A DNA stretch of 64,000 nucleotides, from assembly GCA_013396525.1 (NCBI GenBank), contig VWYX01000274.1, positions 495,371 through 559,370 of the forward strand, in the 5' to 3' direction. Numbering within the stretch: position 1 is the stretch's first letter; every line of letters starts with the position of its first letter. The notes below the pieces were generated by a model. It was not told the DNA's origin, made no database searches, and saw nothing but the letters and a program-made list of their open reading frames with translations. Below are positions 13,791 through 25,800 of this stretch, in pieces. The stretch is from Chaetorhynchus papuensis. Taxonomy: Eukaryota > Chordata > Aves > Passeriformes > Rhipiduridae. The translations under genes were made by a program, and so were the position numbers.

Positions 13791-14070
13791 GTGACCAGTG
13801 ATAGGACCTGAGGGAAATGCCTGAAGTTATGTCAGGACAGGGTTAGGTTGGATATTAGAAAAGGATTCTTTCCCCAGAGGGTGGGCATTGAACAGGCTCC
13901 CCAGGGAATGGGCACAGCCCCAAGGCTGCCAGAGCTCCAGGAGTGTTTGGACAATGCTCTAAGGCAGAGGGTGGGATTGTTGGGGTGGCTGTGCAGGGAC
14001 AGGAGCTGGACTCATGATCCTTGTGCGTCTCTTCCCGCTCAGGATGTTCCGTGACTCCATGCCATGATCC
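13791..14070 (+). mobile_element. CR1 LINE, 5'-truncated 3' fragment
   Basis: The sequence follows the 3' part of an avian CR1 non-LTR retrotransposon in order: a 'gaccagtgataggacc' segment, a 'ggttggatattag' segment, 'ctttccccagagggtgg', 'caggctccccagggaatgg', 'gtttggacaatgctct' and 'gggacaggagctggactc'. The terminal ATTCTGTG-type octamers near 14,043-14,070 are degenerate. It contains no reverse-transcriptase frame, so it is a typical dead 5'-truncated insertion. The subfamily resembles the CR1 types with the 'aggctccccagggaatgg' motif, recalled from memory rather than aligned. Confidence 0.88.
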
Positions 14071-14392
14071 TAAAGCAGATCCATGAGTGTGTAGCACTTT
14101 GAAGTGCTGCAGCTGATGGAAATCAAGTGTTGTGGGAAACCTGGCATTATGCAGATGAATGGCCTGCACTGAACAGCCTTTTCTTTTTCTCAGATCCCAT
14201 TTTGTTTGTCCAGGTGGCTGTCTTAGCCCACATAGGCACAGAGTGAGAAGACGAGTCTGCTCCAAGATCCTGAGTGAATTTCCTGGGTTGAGGAGTCATT
14301 TGGAAGCTGGCAGGGGAGCTGTGATTGTTATTTCTTACAGCTGGTTGTGAACATGTGCCTGCTGACCAGATCTACCTTACCAGGAGGTGAAA
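14071..14392. other. Spacer between two CR1 fragments
   Basis: About 320 bp of unique sequence separates two CR1 fragments of opposite orientation. Short open frames cross it on both strands, with no recognisable product. Confidence 0.5.
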
Positions 14393-14605
14393 AATCGTAG
14401 AATGGTAAGGGCTTGGAATAGACCTTTAAAATTATCTAGTCCCAGCCCTCCTGCCATGGGCAGGGGTATCTCCCACCAGCCCAGCTTGCTCAAGGCCTTA
14501 TCTAACCAAACGTGAGCACTGCCAGGCTTGGAGTATCCACAAACTCCTGGGCACTGTTCCAGTGTCTCACCACCCTCACAGTGAAAAATATCTTCCTATC
14601 ATCAG
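14393..14605 (-). mobile_element. CR1 LINE 3' fragment, reverse orientation
   Basis: Read on the plus strand, this is the reverse complement of a CR1 3' end. It opens with a diverged 'atcgtagaatgg' octamer region, then 'gtcccagccctcctgccatg', 'ggcaggggtatctcccacca', 'cagcttgctcaaggcc', and 'cagtgtctcaccaccctcac' followed by 'agtgaaaaatatcttcct'. It is 5'-truncated with no coding capacity. Its motifs match the CR1 type ending at 61,205 rather than the neighbour at 13,791, so the two are probably independent insertions. Confidence 0.9.
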
Positions 14606-15639
14606 AGGCAAAGGAACTCTGATGTGTTTTCTTGCTAATACCTCTACAAATTCAAGTTATAGACATCTTGAGTTTTGGCCCATGGGTTTCTGCAGTTCTC
14701 ACTTTCTGCATGTATTTGATATATTTAATAACTGAAAACAATTTGGCCACATAAATGACTCCAGAAATAGGCAAAATGTGTTAGATTTATATTATCATAT
14801 TTCCTTAAAAAGAACTTACAACACTTTGACATGAGTTTGGGATCTAAATAGGTTTTAAAAACAATTTTTGAAAAATTGTGACATTAATTTATGTGCTTCT
14901 TTAAATCGTAAACCTCTCAAAAATCAGAATTTTCCAGAATTTGAAATCAAATTAATAAATCCGCCTACATCAATTCAACCTTGGGTTTCTGAAAAGATTT
15001 GTAAACTTAAACATCTCTTTCAGCAGGGCTGTTCTGCATTTTGATTTTCTAGTGCAATGCAATCCAAGTGAGATTTATATGACTACATATTTTGTTGCAA
15101 ACATTCACAGCTCAAAGCTATTACCTGACTGTCTTCCATATCAGGCCATTTATGTATCTAAGAAAACACTGGCATCTGTTTAATATTTTATTGCTTTAAA
15201 AATATCTTTGTTGTTCAGATACAATCTCGCTTTAACATTTTCATGAATAGAGTCTTTATTCTTTCTATGTCTAAAGGACATTTACCTTCATATAAATAAT
15301 AATAACTATGAGTTGACCCATAATCTGCATTGCAAGAAAATCATGTAATAAGAGTTTTTCCTTCAGAATGGTTGTGAGTTTATTTTTTTTAATTTTTTTT
15401 TTAATTTTCTAATATTTTCCTTGATTGCAAACAGGAAACATGTAATGCCTTGTGACACTTTGTATTGAACTTCAAAAATAATACATTAAAAACATCCATA
15501 ACTGCTTTCAGCTTTAGGCCCTAACAATTTATATTATTACAGATACATTAATTCTTAAGAAGCTTGAAATGTGTACAGGTCTATCCCCTCATTATTAAAA
15601 ATGCATAACTTACGTGCCCTATCAATCCATATACTGTAG
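14606..15639. other. No gene recognised
   Basis: AT-rich unique sequence. It includes a 19-bp perfect inverted repeat at 14,861-14,879 and a T-rich stretch near 15,380-15,410. No open frame of note. Confidence 0.5.
14861..14879. repeat. 19-bp perfect inverted repeat, 1-nt centre
   Basis: ACAATTTTT and AAAAATTGT are exact reverse complements around a single G. It is AT-only apart from the ends and centre, so chance is a reasonable explanation. Confidence 0.6.
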
Positions 15640-15780
15640 ATCACTTTATCAAGGAAGAAAATGTAATTATCCCTATTTTATGGACAAGTTAATGCCACAG
15701 TGAACAATGTCACAGAGCAAGTAGAGCTCCTATACAAGGAAGATTGACAAAACCAAAATTCTGTTGCCTACATCCTTTTC
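15640..15780 (+). mobile_element. Probable ancient MIR-like SINE remnant
   Basis: The order of motifs follows the 3' half of MIR-type SINEs: 'aattatccctattttatgga', then 'aagttaatgccacagtgaac', then 'gtcacagagcaagtagagct', and a pyrimidine-rich end resembling 'ctcctgactccc'. MIR consensus elements read 'attatccccattttacaga', then 'gaggcacagag', then 'gtcacacagc'. The match is heavily diverged and recalled from memory, so this is a moderate call. Confidence 0.45.
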
Positions 15781-16020
15781 CATTTTGATTTGTCTCAAAT
15801 TAATGCACAGCTAATTTTTTTTTTTATTCTTTCAAGGGCTGCCAAAATAGGAGCAAATTTAGTGTAATAAAACACAGGGTGAACAACTTTAAATCAAACC
15901 TGCTTCAAAGCAAGCTCTGAATCAGAGAGACAGGGACAACCTTAAAGCAAAGCCTTCTAGTGTAGTACAGAACAGTTTTTCAAGATCCAGCACCACACAG
16001 AATAGGAATAATACATAGAT

Positions 16021-16038
16021 GAGAGAGAGAGAGAGAGA
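16021..16038. repeat. (GA)9 microsatellite
   Basis: Nine uninterrupted GA units lie between unique flanks. A nearby 'ggagagatgg' at about 16,054 suggests local purine richness. Confidence 0.9.
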
Positions 16039-16605
16039 TGGCTTTCTTTCCATGGAGAGATGGCTCAGTCAAATAGGTAACAGGTTCATGGCACCTGCCT
16101 TTCTACAGCTCTGAAGTGGATCTAAACCCGGCAAATTGCTTAGTTCCCCCTAGGAGAAAAAAGTCTTTAGTTACTGATGCCATTGGAGCACTTGGAGCTC
16201 AGTAGAATGTCTCTGTCTTCATCCTGCTCGAATATGGGCTTTGTAGTGCTGTCTGGTTCCTGATGAGCAGCATTTAACAAATTAACACTTTCCTGGACTG
16301 AAGTAGCCAAGGACAGGTTGAGAAGGCTCAAGGTTTCTAATCAGCACCTGGTTGTGTCAAGGCTCAAGACGAGCAGGAGAAGGTGGATAAGGTGTAGCAT
16401 AAACTTCCTCTTTTCATGGTTTTATCAGCTCCTGCCCTCCAAACCTTGTCCTTTGTGCCCAGGGTCTAGTCCAGAAGATCTGTGTGTCCTCATGTGACAT
16501 CTGCTAGGAGCTGTGTTGAAAACCTTGTGTGAGGGCTTCCCTGCTTCACAAGCTTTGGAGAAGGCGAGCTCACCTTTCCCTTCCATGATCTCTGTGGCTC
16601 CCAGA

Positions 16606-16682
16606 TTTATTTTATTTTATTTTATTTATTTTATTTTATTATATTTATTTATTTTATTATTTTATTTTATTTATTTTATTTT
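16606..16682. repeat. (TTTTA)n / (TTTA)n microsatellite
   Basis: Interspersed TTTTA and TTTA units run for about 77 bp with small interruptions. They create an artefactual Phe/Tyr/Leu/Ile-rich open frame (16513-16749, plus) that should not be called a gene. A retroelement poly-A tail origin is possible, but no element was recognised beside it. Confidence 0.92.
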
Positions 16683-18559
16683 AAACAACTCTTGGCCGAA
16701 ATTGAAATTTAAAAGCTGCCCTTATTTAAGAGAATTTCAATGCATATAAATCTTTCAATAATTGCATTATTACCAGCAAACTTCTATTTAAATGCCTGTA
16801 AGAATATTTGGTATACAAGTTTATTCAAAAATACTTTGTGATATCATGTTGAAGGAAGTTGTCTGTATTTTTTTTACCAGTATATCACCTGTATCCTTGT
16901 TTGTTGGGAAAGAATGGTTTCATGTCTGTATTCCCAAATCAGTCTTTTAATTCTTACAATTCCTATTAGTTCTTATTAATTGATAAGGTGGTTCTACACA
17001 ATAGCTGGGAAAACACTGTTGACTCTTCTACATTTTCATTTGGACCAGTCTGATTTTCCTTGGAAGATAATACCTGAGGAATCAGGTGTCTCCTCATGTT
17101 TTTTTCTTAATTGATGGAAAAGAACAGATAAAATATGTATAATACTTTTCAAATATTCCTTAAATAAAAATTTTTATATCTAATTCCCTTCTGTTCATTT
17201 TTAGCAGAATTTCAATTCTGCCTGTTTCCAGGATTTAAAGAGGAAATGGATGGAGAATATCAGGTCCCCAGGCTTTGGGAAATTCTGGCACAGGATCTTA
17301 TTCAGCATATGAACTTCATGTGCTGCACCAGGTAAAACAATCCCTGTCACAGCAAAAGGAGCCAGCATTTTTACTGTTCATGCATTCCACTTGAGGTTTT
17401 ATGTTGTGCATCCTTCTTATTACAGCAGTTATGAGAAAATTTTTGTTGTACCAGTTAAGCTCTACAAGTATGTGTTTGTGATGTGTGAAATAGTTCTTAA
17501 GTCCAAGCAATCCTAAATTCTAAGTTTTGACTTCAAATTCAGCTCTGAACTTATTTATTTGCTCAAGTATAAAATGATAAAGGTGCCTGTCCAATACTCT
17601 TAAATCATAAATTTTTTAATTATATGGTCAATTAAATTAGATTTAACCTTAACAGAACTGAACTCAGTTCCAAAGGAACTTACCATTGCTTTTCATCCCT
17701 TCACACCTCAGACTCCCTCATGAAACAGATGTCTTGCTAAGGCCCTAAATGTGGGATATGTTGATTTATAAGGAGGAAGTTCTAGACTCTCATAGGCTTC
17801 AAAGAGAAAGCCATAGACTGTGCTGGTCCATGTAATGAAGAAATTAGTCTAATTGTTCCTGCTAATTGCAGTTGTTGGTGGGTGGCAGAGAGAAGGAAAT
17901 GACAGCTGGTCTCAGACTTCTTGGTTATGTGTCGTATCTCACCTCAGAGGAGTGTGCAGTGGGTCAAGGTGCTTTTGTGGAGATGACACTCTTACACTGC
18001 TCTTAACAAACTGTTGAAGTTCTATGAACAAAAGGCTGATTGTAACATGATAGAACTACTGATATCAGTGTCATGTGGGAGAAGTGGCTCAAATCTCTTA
18101 TGTGCAGACGAAACACATGCTAATGGTGGTCTGTGGCCAGGGATGTTGAGCATCTGTGCATTTCCATGATGTCCATGGAACCAGTGGGTACTTACCACTT
18201 TTGAACTCAGTTATTTATACAAATTCCCTGTGTTTTCTGTGCTTACTCCTAGTCAGAGCAGTGGCATTTCTCTGAAGATTCACAGGCTTTATCCTCTATC
18301 TGCTGATCTAATTAGCTTGCCTGAGAAGCAAAACAGATTAGCTGTCTTAAGCCAGAGGCACATGCTAATGGAGCTAGGAGATGGCTTTATACCACACAGC
18401 TGTATCCTCAGAGCTAGATTCAAAGGTCCTGGACACCCACAGAACCGTTCCCGTTTACTTCAGCAGAACTGGGCTAAGGCCCTGAGCTTTGAAACTGTTT
18501 GTCTCCGAATGTAATGTACATTGGTGTCAAGCATGGCTGTGCCCTAAGAGCAAAATATT
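16683..18559. other. No gene recognised
   Basis: Unique AT-rich sequence. It contains several TAATT cores near 17,620-17,650 and 17,840-17,875 without a dense cluster. No transposon end or coding exon was identified. Confidence 0.5.
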
Positions 18560-18700
18560 AACCTATAGTAACAGTACTTTGCACTTACCTAGCAGCTCTC
18601 AAATAATAATTTCTGTGCACTTTAATTAATTAACCTTTACAACAACATGCCTTTGAGGGTGAGCTAAGGATCAGAACTGAGTGACGAGCTTAAAAAGTCT
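18560..18700 (+). mobile_element. Probable ancient MIR-like SINE remnant
   Basis: The segment contains 'tttgcacttacctagcag', then 'gtgcactttaattaattaac', 'ctttacaacaacatgcctt' and 'tgagggtgagctaagg'. MIR-family consensus has 'tagcacttac', 'gcactttacat', 'atcctcacaacaaccct' and 'tgaggtagg' in that order. Divergence is high, as expected for an insertion older than the split of mammals and birds. It is a homology judgement from memory. Confidence 0.45.
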
Positions 18701-19434
18701 CCAGTTATTCATTTATGCTGAGACTATTTTTGATTGGAGTGTATTTTTGTCTTTTTTAAGATTTTCTTCCTCAAAACACTGTTTTTAAAAGCATGTTTTA
18801 ATCATAAGCACTTAAATATTCGTCAAGCAAAAATGAGTGTTCATACTCTTACTGGCATCTACTGGGTAACAGTTCACTGCTTCTGCCTTTTACTGCTTCT
18901 CCTTTCACTGCACCTGCTGCCTCTTTCCCCATATCCCTTAATCATTTTCTGGTGTCCTCACCAGTCCCTATTAAAGCAATGCTGATTCTTAAACCTCTTT
19001 TTTCCAGCATGAAATCCAAAATATTAAGACAGGCGAAATCATTTACGTGTTGCATTGAACTGGTGGGCAAAGATGGACAATTAGAGGAAAACACAGCAGA
19101 CGTCCCAACTCACTGCATTGACGAAGGCTCAGAGTTCCATTAAGAGCTCTTTAGGAAGTTGGTCTCAAAGACAAGTCAAAGACATTTGTGAAGATTTTTG
19201 AATAATCAATTTATTTCATTTTCCTGTGAGTTTTAAATTCCTTGGGCATTATATTAATGGTAGATATGTAGAGAGTGTAGAGTCCTGAATGTTTTCTAGT
19301 CTTTAAATAGCACTGTCTTTCTTACCCATGGGCTAAAACAATGCAACACGTAGACTTTTCTAGAAGAAAAAATCCTTAATTTTTGTTGTTAAAGTTTAGG
19401 TAATGTCTAAATATTCTGCTGGAGAATAAAATCT

Positions 19435-19500
19435 GGTGTGAAAAGAGTACAGAAATACCAGACTAAATGGGCTCTGCTGGATCTAAACCAGTAACCAGCT
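19435..19500 (+). mobile_element. Old CR1 3'-end remnant
   Basis: The run 'ccagactaaatgggctctgc' followed by 'tggatctaaaccagtaacc' matches the tail of older amniote CR1 subfamilies ('actggactagatgg... tctgatccagta'). The same tail type appears at the end of the copy at 56,340-56,700, which supports the call. Only the last 60-70 bp is recognisable. Confidence 0.45.
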
Positions 19501-21339
19501 AGAAAAAATCTGGAAAAGGATCTTTTGGAAAAGGATGGATTCTCCATCTCCCTTTCTGACACCTAGAATGAGGAAGTTTCTTTTTGTCATGAGTATACTT
19601 TTATTAAGTTTTCCAAAATATAAAAAAATCTTTGAGTTTCTTTCATTTGGAATATTTACTTCCTAGGAATTATTAGTTAATGCATCTTGAACTACATTAG
19701 TTCATTCAGGTTTGTGGTTGATCTGATAGCTATGTTCCATGAATCCCATGTGCCATCTGGCTGCCGTTCCATTTGGATCATGTTTAGTCATTAGTTGCTG
19801 AAAAGATTCATGGTCATTTATCTTAGTGAATCAGAACTGGAGTTTAGCATTATTTTTATACGACACTAAAAGTCTTTTTTTAAAAGACTTATTTTTTAGG
19901 TTTGCTTTTTAATTATTTTTACTCCACGCGTTCACTTTTAGGCTTATATTTTTAATTGCTATATTACAAAGATTACATGTTGTTTGTTTGTTTATACTGA
20001 GTCATTATATAATGACCCTGTGCTAGGATTTCTCTTGAAGTCTAAATGTTCCTTATTGTTCTATTGTTTCATTAAAAAAAGAGCAATCATTGGTGACACG
20101 TAAATGAGTAAAGTTTTATAAAAATAACTTGGAATAAATTTTTAATAAGACGTATTATTATCCTTTGACTCATAGCAAGTCATTCATAAACACCATTAAA
20201 TCCTGATAATTATAGCTGTAGCTGCAGGGTTACTACCTTTACAGTCCTTATGCAGACTTCATTTAGAGGTCCAGTGGGGACATGCACACAACTGTTACAA
20301 AATGTTGCTATTAATGGTTTCCTTTGGAACCATTGTATTGTGCTAGATTAAACATTCACTCATGAAACAAAAATGTTTATAGGTCATCTAATAGCTAAGC
20401 ATTTTGTGACTTAAAGTAAATCCTTTAGCATTGGATTCCAGATTTTAGGACTTGCACAATTTTCTTTTTTTCTTCAGTATACAACAAGAAATATAGAGAT
20501 TTTGTACTGCAGCAAAAAGCTCAGCAATTTTCTCTGAATAATGCGGCAATCACCATTTTCCCCAAAGTAAATTGGACTCTTTTGGTTTATAAAGCTACTT
20601 AATAACTTTTTCAGTACCTCCTTTTCTTTTTTGCCCCCTTGTTGCCCAGTTGCAGCGTTACCTTCTGGGATAGAAAGGATGCTGGTACTTACTGGTGCTT
20701 TCAGCTTCATGTCTTATGAAATACATGCTAATATCTTTCCAGGAAATGTCGGGTCTAGATGTAAACATAACAGCTCTTGTTCTTCTAGAAAATAATCTAG
20801 ATGTCCATTTTGGAGCTGCATAGGCTTTTTGAGTATCTTCTAATGTAAATCACTTCCAGGAACATTCAACAGAAAGGATTTTCAGGAATGTCAGTATTGT
20901 TACTTCTCAAAACTCTGCTCTGTCCTAAAACAAAGATCTCCCAAGACATTTTTAAACACCAATTTGCAGCGGACTTTGCCCCATCTCCTTTTGCTGGTTG
21001 CCATTTGCCTTTTTCCAGTGCAGTTTACTCTTAATTCTCACCAGTGAGACGAGATAAGCACAAAGCACAGTGGCAGTTCTCAGGACCTGCTTAGCTTGGA
21101 TGGCGTTTCACCACGTGCACCGTGCTAGCATCCCTGCCAGGGATATCAGACATCCATGAGGAACTGAGCTGATGTCAGCAAGCTGCTATGGTGGTACTAA
21201 ACCCCTAGAAACTGCTTCCACCTTGGGCTGATTGAATTTTTGCACCACCTTTTTGCAGTCTTCCCACCACTCTTTGGCTTCCTTCAATGGGCTTTGCTCA
21301 CTGGAGGCCTCAGAGCTGAGATTTTGTATTGTGCCTTAA
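19501..21339. other. No gene recognised
   Basis: Unique AT-rich sequence. It holds a 16-bp palindrome at 20,001-20,016 and an imperfect hairpin near 20,314-20,335 (AATGGTTTCC against GGAACCATT). A GC-richer patch lies at about 20,970-21,300 without an exon model. Confidence 0.5.
20001..20016. repeat. 16-bp perfect palindrome
   Basis: GTCATTATATAATGAC equals its own reverse complement. It contains inverted TCATTA/TAATGA homeodomain-type half sites. About one or two such palindromes are expected by chance in this window. Confidence 0.6.
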
Positions 21340-21720
21340 AAAAACCTGTGACAGAAAGAAAGAAATATTCATCACTGCTTTAATTGAGGGCTGAGCCAGC
21401 CTTTTGCGTTCTGACAGGTGTTAATACTGTTCTACAGTTTTGCTAATACTCTTCCACATTTGGAGGACCCCAGATGGACAATACGACTTTTGCAAATTAA
21501 TGGCACTGTAATTAAAGATATTCCAGCATATCATAAGAGATGAAGAAATGTTTGTTGAACAGAAAAGGTGTTTTGAAATGCTGTGATGATCTGATATACG
21601 AAACAGCTTCTAATTTGTTCTCCTGGTACTAATTGCCAGTAGTCACTAGATAAGATTAGACTGATGTTAATTCAGTGTATTAGACAGCAGATAGTTATCC
21701 TTGCAGGTGTATTTCTCACG
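21340..21720. promoter_or_regulatory. Candidate conserved enhancer
   Basis: The block is evenly mixed in composition, without simple repeats. It has clustered AT-core sites: TTAATGG at 21,497-21,503, TAATTA at 21,509-21,514, and further 'actaattgcc' and 'gatgttaattcag' sites near 21,628-21,675. No reading frame runs through it. Texture and motif clustering suggest a conserved non-coding element; this is inferred. Confidence 0.3.
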
Positions 21721-24700
21721 GCCATCAAAGAACTTTAATAAAAAAGGTCAATATTTTTAAAGAGCAATATCAAAATAGGAACTAAATCCTTTTTTTCCCC
21801 TCTTTTACTGCTGATCCTCTCTTTTTTCTTTCACTGCTAAGATTTTAGACATAAACACAGCAAATCTTGATATAAACCGAGTTCCTCAGTCTGGGGAGAC
21901 TCTTCCTTTTTCTGTGTAATAAAGATTCCTAAAATCATACCTTAAGTCCTCCCCACTCATCTTTTAAAAAACATTACCTGAAAAACAGCATTAAAATATT
22001 ATTTCATAAAAGTTATTGAAAATATTGATTGTGGAAATTTTAGAAAGGATGAGTGGGAAAGTAGAAAAAATTAAGGCTGAGGAACATGGAACTAATTACA
22101 TGTATTCCTTAAGGCTTCTTTAAGGCCTCATGCTGGATACCCAGGGAGCTAGAATATAAGTTTATATGTCTTAGTAAATCAGCATAATGATTCTTTTTAG
22201 TGTTTTGGTGTGACTCTTGGAATTTTTTTAGTATTAATAGAAAATAATTTCTGTCTATTCCCTTTCTACATCCCTTAGGGAAAAATTCCTACTTTTAAGC
22301 CTTTTGCATGGGCATATTTTGTTAAATTTATTTATATTTCTTTAACTTGTGCAGATTTTCAGAACTTTTGAAGGAATCTCTCTCAGGATTCATAATAATG
22401 GAAACAGTGGCAACTGGAGACTTCCCAGTAAAATTTCCTATTGTTGTCAATTACCCTTAAAAACGTCTCATCACTTTATTTAAATGTACATGCTGGTTTA
22501 TAGTGTATGTATAGTCGCTTGCAAATCCATTGTTTTGTCATTCTGAGACCACTAACAACAGGCTCCCAAAATCTTGGGGACAGGAAGGAAGTCTAATAAT
22601 AAATATCAAGTCTACTGTACTTCAATTCCCCCTGCTTTTTATTTATTAAACAGCAACACAGTGGTCAGCCAGTGAATTACAAATAAACATTGGCCATTCA
22701 ATTCTTCACAGCTTAAGCAAGTGTTGCTAACGATTGACCTAATGGAAATTTTAGGGTCTCGCCCTAATATGTAGAGAACCCCATACCAGAAAGGCACAGC
22801 AAAACATAGCTGACACATTGTCTGTAACCTGCCAACTCTTTCCTTTTCTGACCAGACTCAACTGATATTTTCTCTGCTCTGAATTTTAATTTAATCATTT
22901 TGGGGATGATACATCCAGAAGTGCTGATAAAGCAGTGAGATGAGCAAATGAGTGTAGCACATCTGCACAGTGACCTAACATTTGTTGGGTGTCGTACAAT
23001 TATTTTCCTCATGACAGGGAGCTTGAAAACCTGTAGGTAAATCAGTGTCATTCAGTGTTTCTCTGTGACTTGGGTTTGTTGTGATTTTATGTTTTTGTTC
23101 TTGGTTGATTTTTTTTTTGGCTTTTTCTCAGTGGTTACTGAAAAGGATTTTTAAAAATCTGGATTCTGAAACACACATTGGTTCACCATAATTTTCTTAG
23201 CATTGCTTTTGACGTGTAGAATCTGGTTAGGCTAAAAAATAGTAATTTATAGTCTCAGTAAACAGTGTTCAGTGGTGACCTTTCTGCACAAAGGCTGTCT
23301 GCTCCAGACACCCTATTAAAGACTTCGGGATGCCTGAGACAGTCCCTGTGTGCCTTGGTACTACAGCAGGTCAAGGAACCTCCTTTTAGTCAGTATGGAG
23401 ATTTACTTTGTAGTGGCATTTCAAAAAGGCTGGGAGAGTTGCCTTGTACTGCACACACTTCATAATTGCTAATTTCAGGTCTTTTCAGGGTAACTGATTC
23501 TGTAATGTAAATAAAAAATTAAGGTTGGGTTTTTAAACCGAGGCATAACAGAGCAAATGGAAAATTTATATTGTATGCAAAGAAGATCTTTATTAAGACT
23601 GAACAACAAAACAGAATTTCTGAAATAGGTTGCTTTTTCTTACTGAAAAAAAATTAAAATTTATATATTTTTTTAAAAAACCCCTCAAGTTGTATTTAAG
23701 AATGTAAATATCGAGGCTTTTTTTTAAACTGTACAAGTAGTTAAACCTTCATTGCTTTATATAACAGAAATCATAGCAGAAAATACATGTAATACGGATA
23801 AATAATTCAAGTCCTCAGATTTTAAAAATAATAATTGTCATGAAAATACCCATTTTATTAACATTTTATACATATATATTATACAAATAACAATTTTATA
23901 CAAAATTTTGAATGGGTTTATACACTGTATGCAAAATAACAATTTTAACAACCATTTCATGTTTGTGCAAACATCTAAATATAAAACACCAATTAACTGT
24001 AGGGAAGATTCCTCTGAAGAGACTTTGAAATGTTTAAATTATAATTGTGAAGTAGCCTCATTGAAAATTGCACCAGTGGCTCTGGAGGCAGAGTAGGAGT
24101 GCATTGTGTGATGTCTATGAATCACAAAATAAATCTTGCTCATAAACACACACACAGAGCCCTGTAAGACACCGAGCACTTTGTGTCTGAGATACTTAAA
24201 TACGTGCTCACCTTAAAAGCAAGGCAGGTGTGTGAGTGCTTTGCTGGCTCGGGGCCAGTGCCTCACAGGAGTGACCTCAGAGGGTTGGGATCCCCTCCTG
24301 CCTCCTGGTGTGAAGATGCCCTTGCTCGCAGCAGAGTTCCATGAAGCAGCACCTCCCCAGGAACACCCAGCCCTCAGGTACCATGTCAGGCTTACAACAC
24401 TTTTTTTTGTTCTCCCATGTCTTTCTGGAGGAGAAGGTGGAGTGTTTGAGTCTTGAGAGAAAGGTATGATGTACGCAAAGGATTGTGCAGCATTTCACTT
24501 CAGAGTGTAGGTTTCCCTGTTTTCCATTGTGCTGGATTTTTAGCAGTTTATTCCAGTTAGGTGAAATTAAAATAAACCTATTTTATGAACAATAAAAAGC
24601 ATTATAGGGAACTTGGGCTTTAAGCATGTTTCAATACAAATTAGGAAACATAGGACAGGGCCCATACTTGGTCCTTTTGCTAAAGAAATATATCACATTC

Positions 24701-25409
24701 CTGTTTTTTTTTAATTTTTCCAAGACACAAGATACTGAATACATAATGCATTTTTTCAGTTATATACATCTAGCAATTTAGGGTTCAATCTTTCCAGTTC
24801 ATGTTTCCAATTTTATGAGAGCATCAGCCAGTTGCAGCCTCTTAAACTGTCACTTGAACAACAGTTCTCAGCACAGCTCAGAGATACAGGAAGAAGTGTT
24901 CCAGCTTTTGCACAGTGTTGCATATTGTTCTCATGGCCTTCTTCATATACATCATCATTCGTAAAACTAAACAAAAGAAGGTGGCCAAAACTCTCAGATT
25001 AATTGCACCAATGAGAGGCTAGAATTTTACTCTTTTTTTTTCCCAAATTTTGTGGGCTCATACTTGCACTCGAGGCTTTTTTTCTACATGTAGTTCTGTT
25101 GGTGTACGGAGCATGCTGACTCATATTAAATAGAGTTTATTATACAAAAATACAGTAAATATATCTCAAGGCAACAGGAAAATCTCACTGTGCATTGTGT
25201 CTAATTGTTATTTATTGATGTGGGGGTCACAGCAGGCCTTACCATTTTAAAAACTGTCTTCATGTAAACATCTTCTTTTAATTTTTGCAAATCACATTTT
25301 CAGCTCTACATTGTGAAGGATGTGAAGCTTTAGATGATACCCGAAGACTTGACAGTATATTATGCCAGGGAGTGACAATTTAAAAAAAAAAAAAAATTCC
25401 AGTTCCAAG
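21721..25409. other. No gene recognised
   Basis: AT-rich unique sequence. Homopolymer tracts occur near 23,640-23,680 and 25,382-25,395, with a short CA run at about 24,147-24,157. A small GC-richer patch at 24,230-24,390 holds overlapping short open frames on both strands and no recognisable product. Several AATAAA hexamers occur, but with no upstream exon they are not evidence of a transcript end. Confidence 0.5.
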
Positions 25410-25800
25410 TGTAAGTTTAAAAATGTAACTAAAAGCCTTCATCAAACTTTAAAGAGCTTCTTGCGCTTTTAGCATCTGCTTATTCTGATTTATTGACAAT
25501 GACACACCTAGCAACCGTCATTCCTGCTGAAGCAGTGAAGTAATGGACTTCAGGAGAAAAGGGGAAAAACAAGTAGGTGCTGCACACAGGAGAGAGGCCG
25601 CTGATTACAGACCACTAATTTGTTATGCACTCTGGCAAATCAGCAGTGATTCATATGACAAATAAGGAGAAAAAATTAACAGCTGTCATGTTGTGATGTG
25701 TTAATTTCCTGACAGTCTCTGCACTGAAGCCAATTACTGATTTAAGGGCAGGGAGAGAGAGCCCTGTTCAAGCTTCTAATTAGGCTTCTTCAAGACTAAA
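25410..25800. promoter_or_regulatory. Candidate conserved enhancer
   Basis: This is a balanced-composition block with many homeodomain-type sites, including the palindromic CTAATTAG at 25,776-25,783. Others are 'ccactaatttg' near 25,612, 'aaaattaacagctgtcatg' (an AT core beside a CAGCTG E-box) near 25,673-25,691, 'gtgttaatttcc' near 25,698 and 'actgatttaagg' near 25,737. There are no frames or repeats. It has one of the strongest enhancer-like textures in the window, though conservation is not tested. Confidence 0.4.

Noticed and set aside
16513..16749. Phe/Tyr/Leu/Ile-rich frame resembling a membrane protein
   Set aside because: It is the translation of a TTTTA microsatellite; the hydrophobicity is an artefact of T-rich codons.
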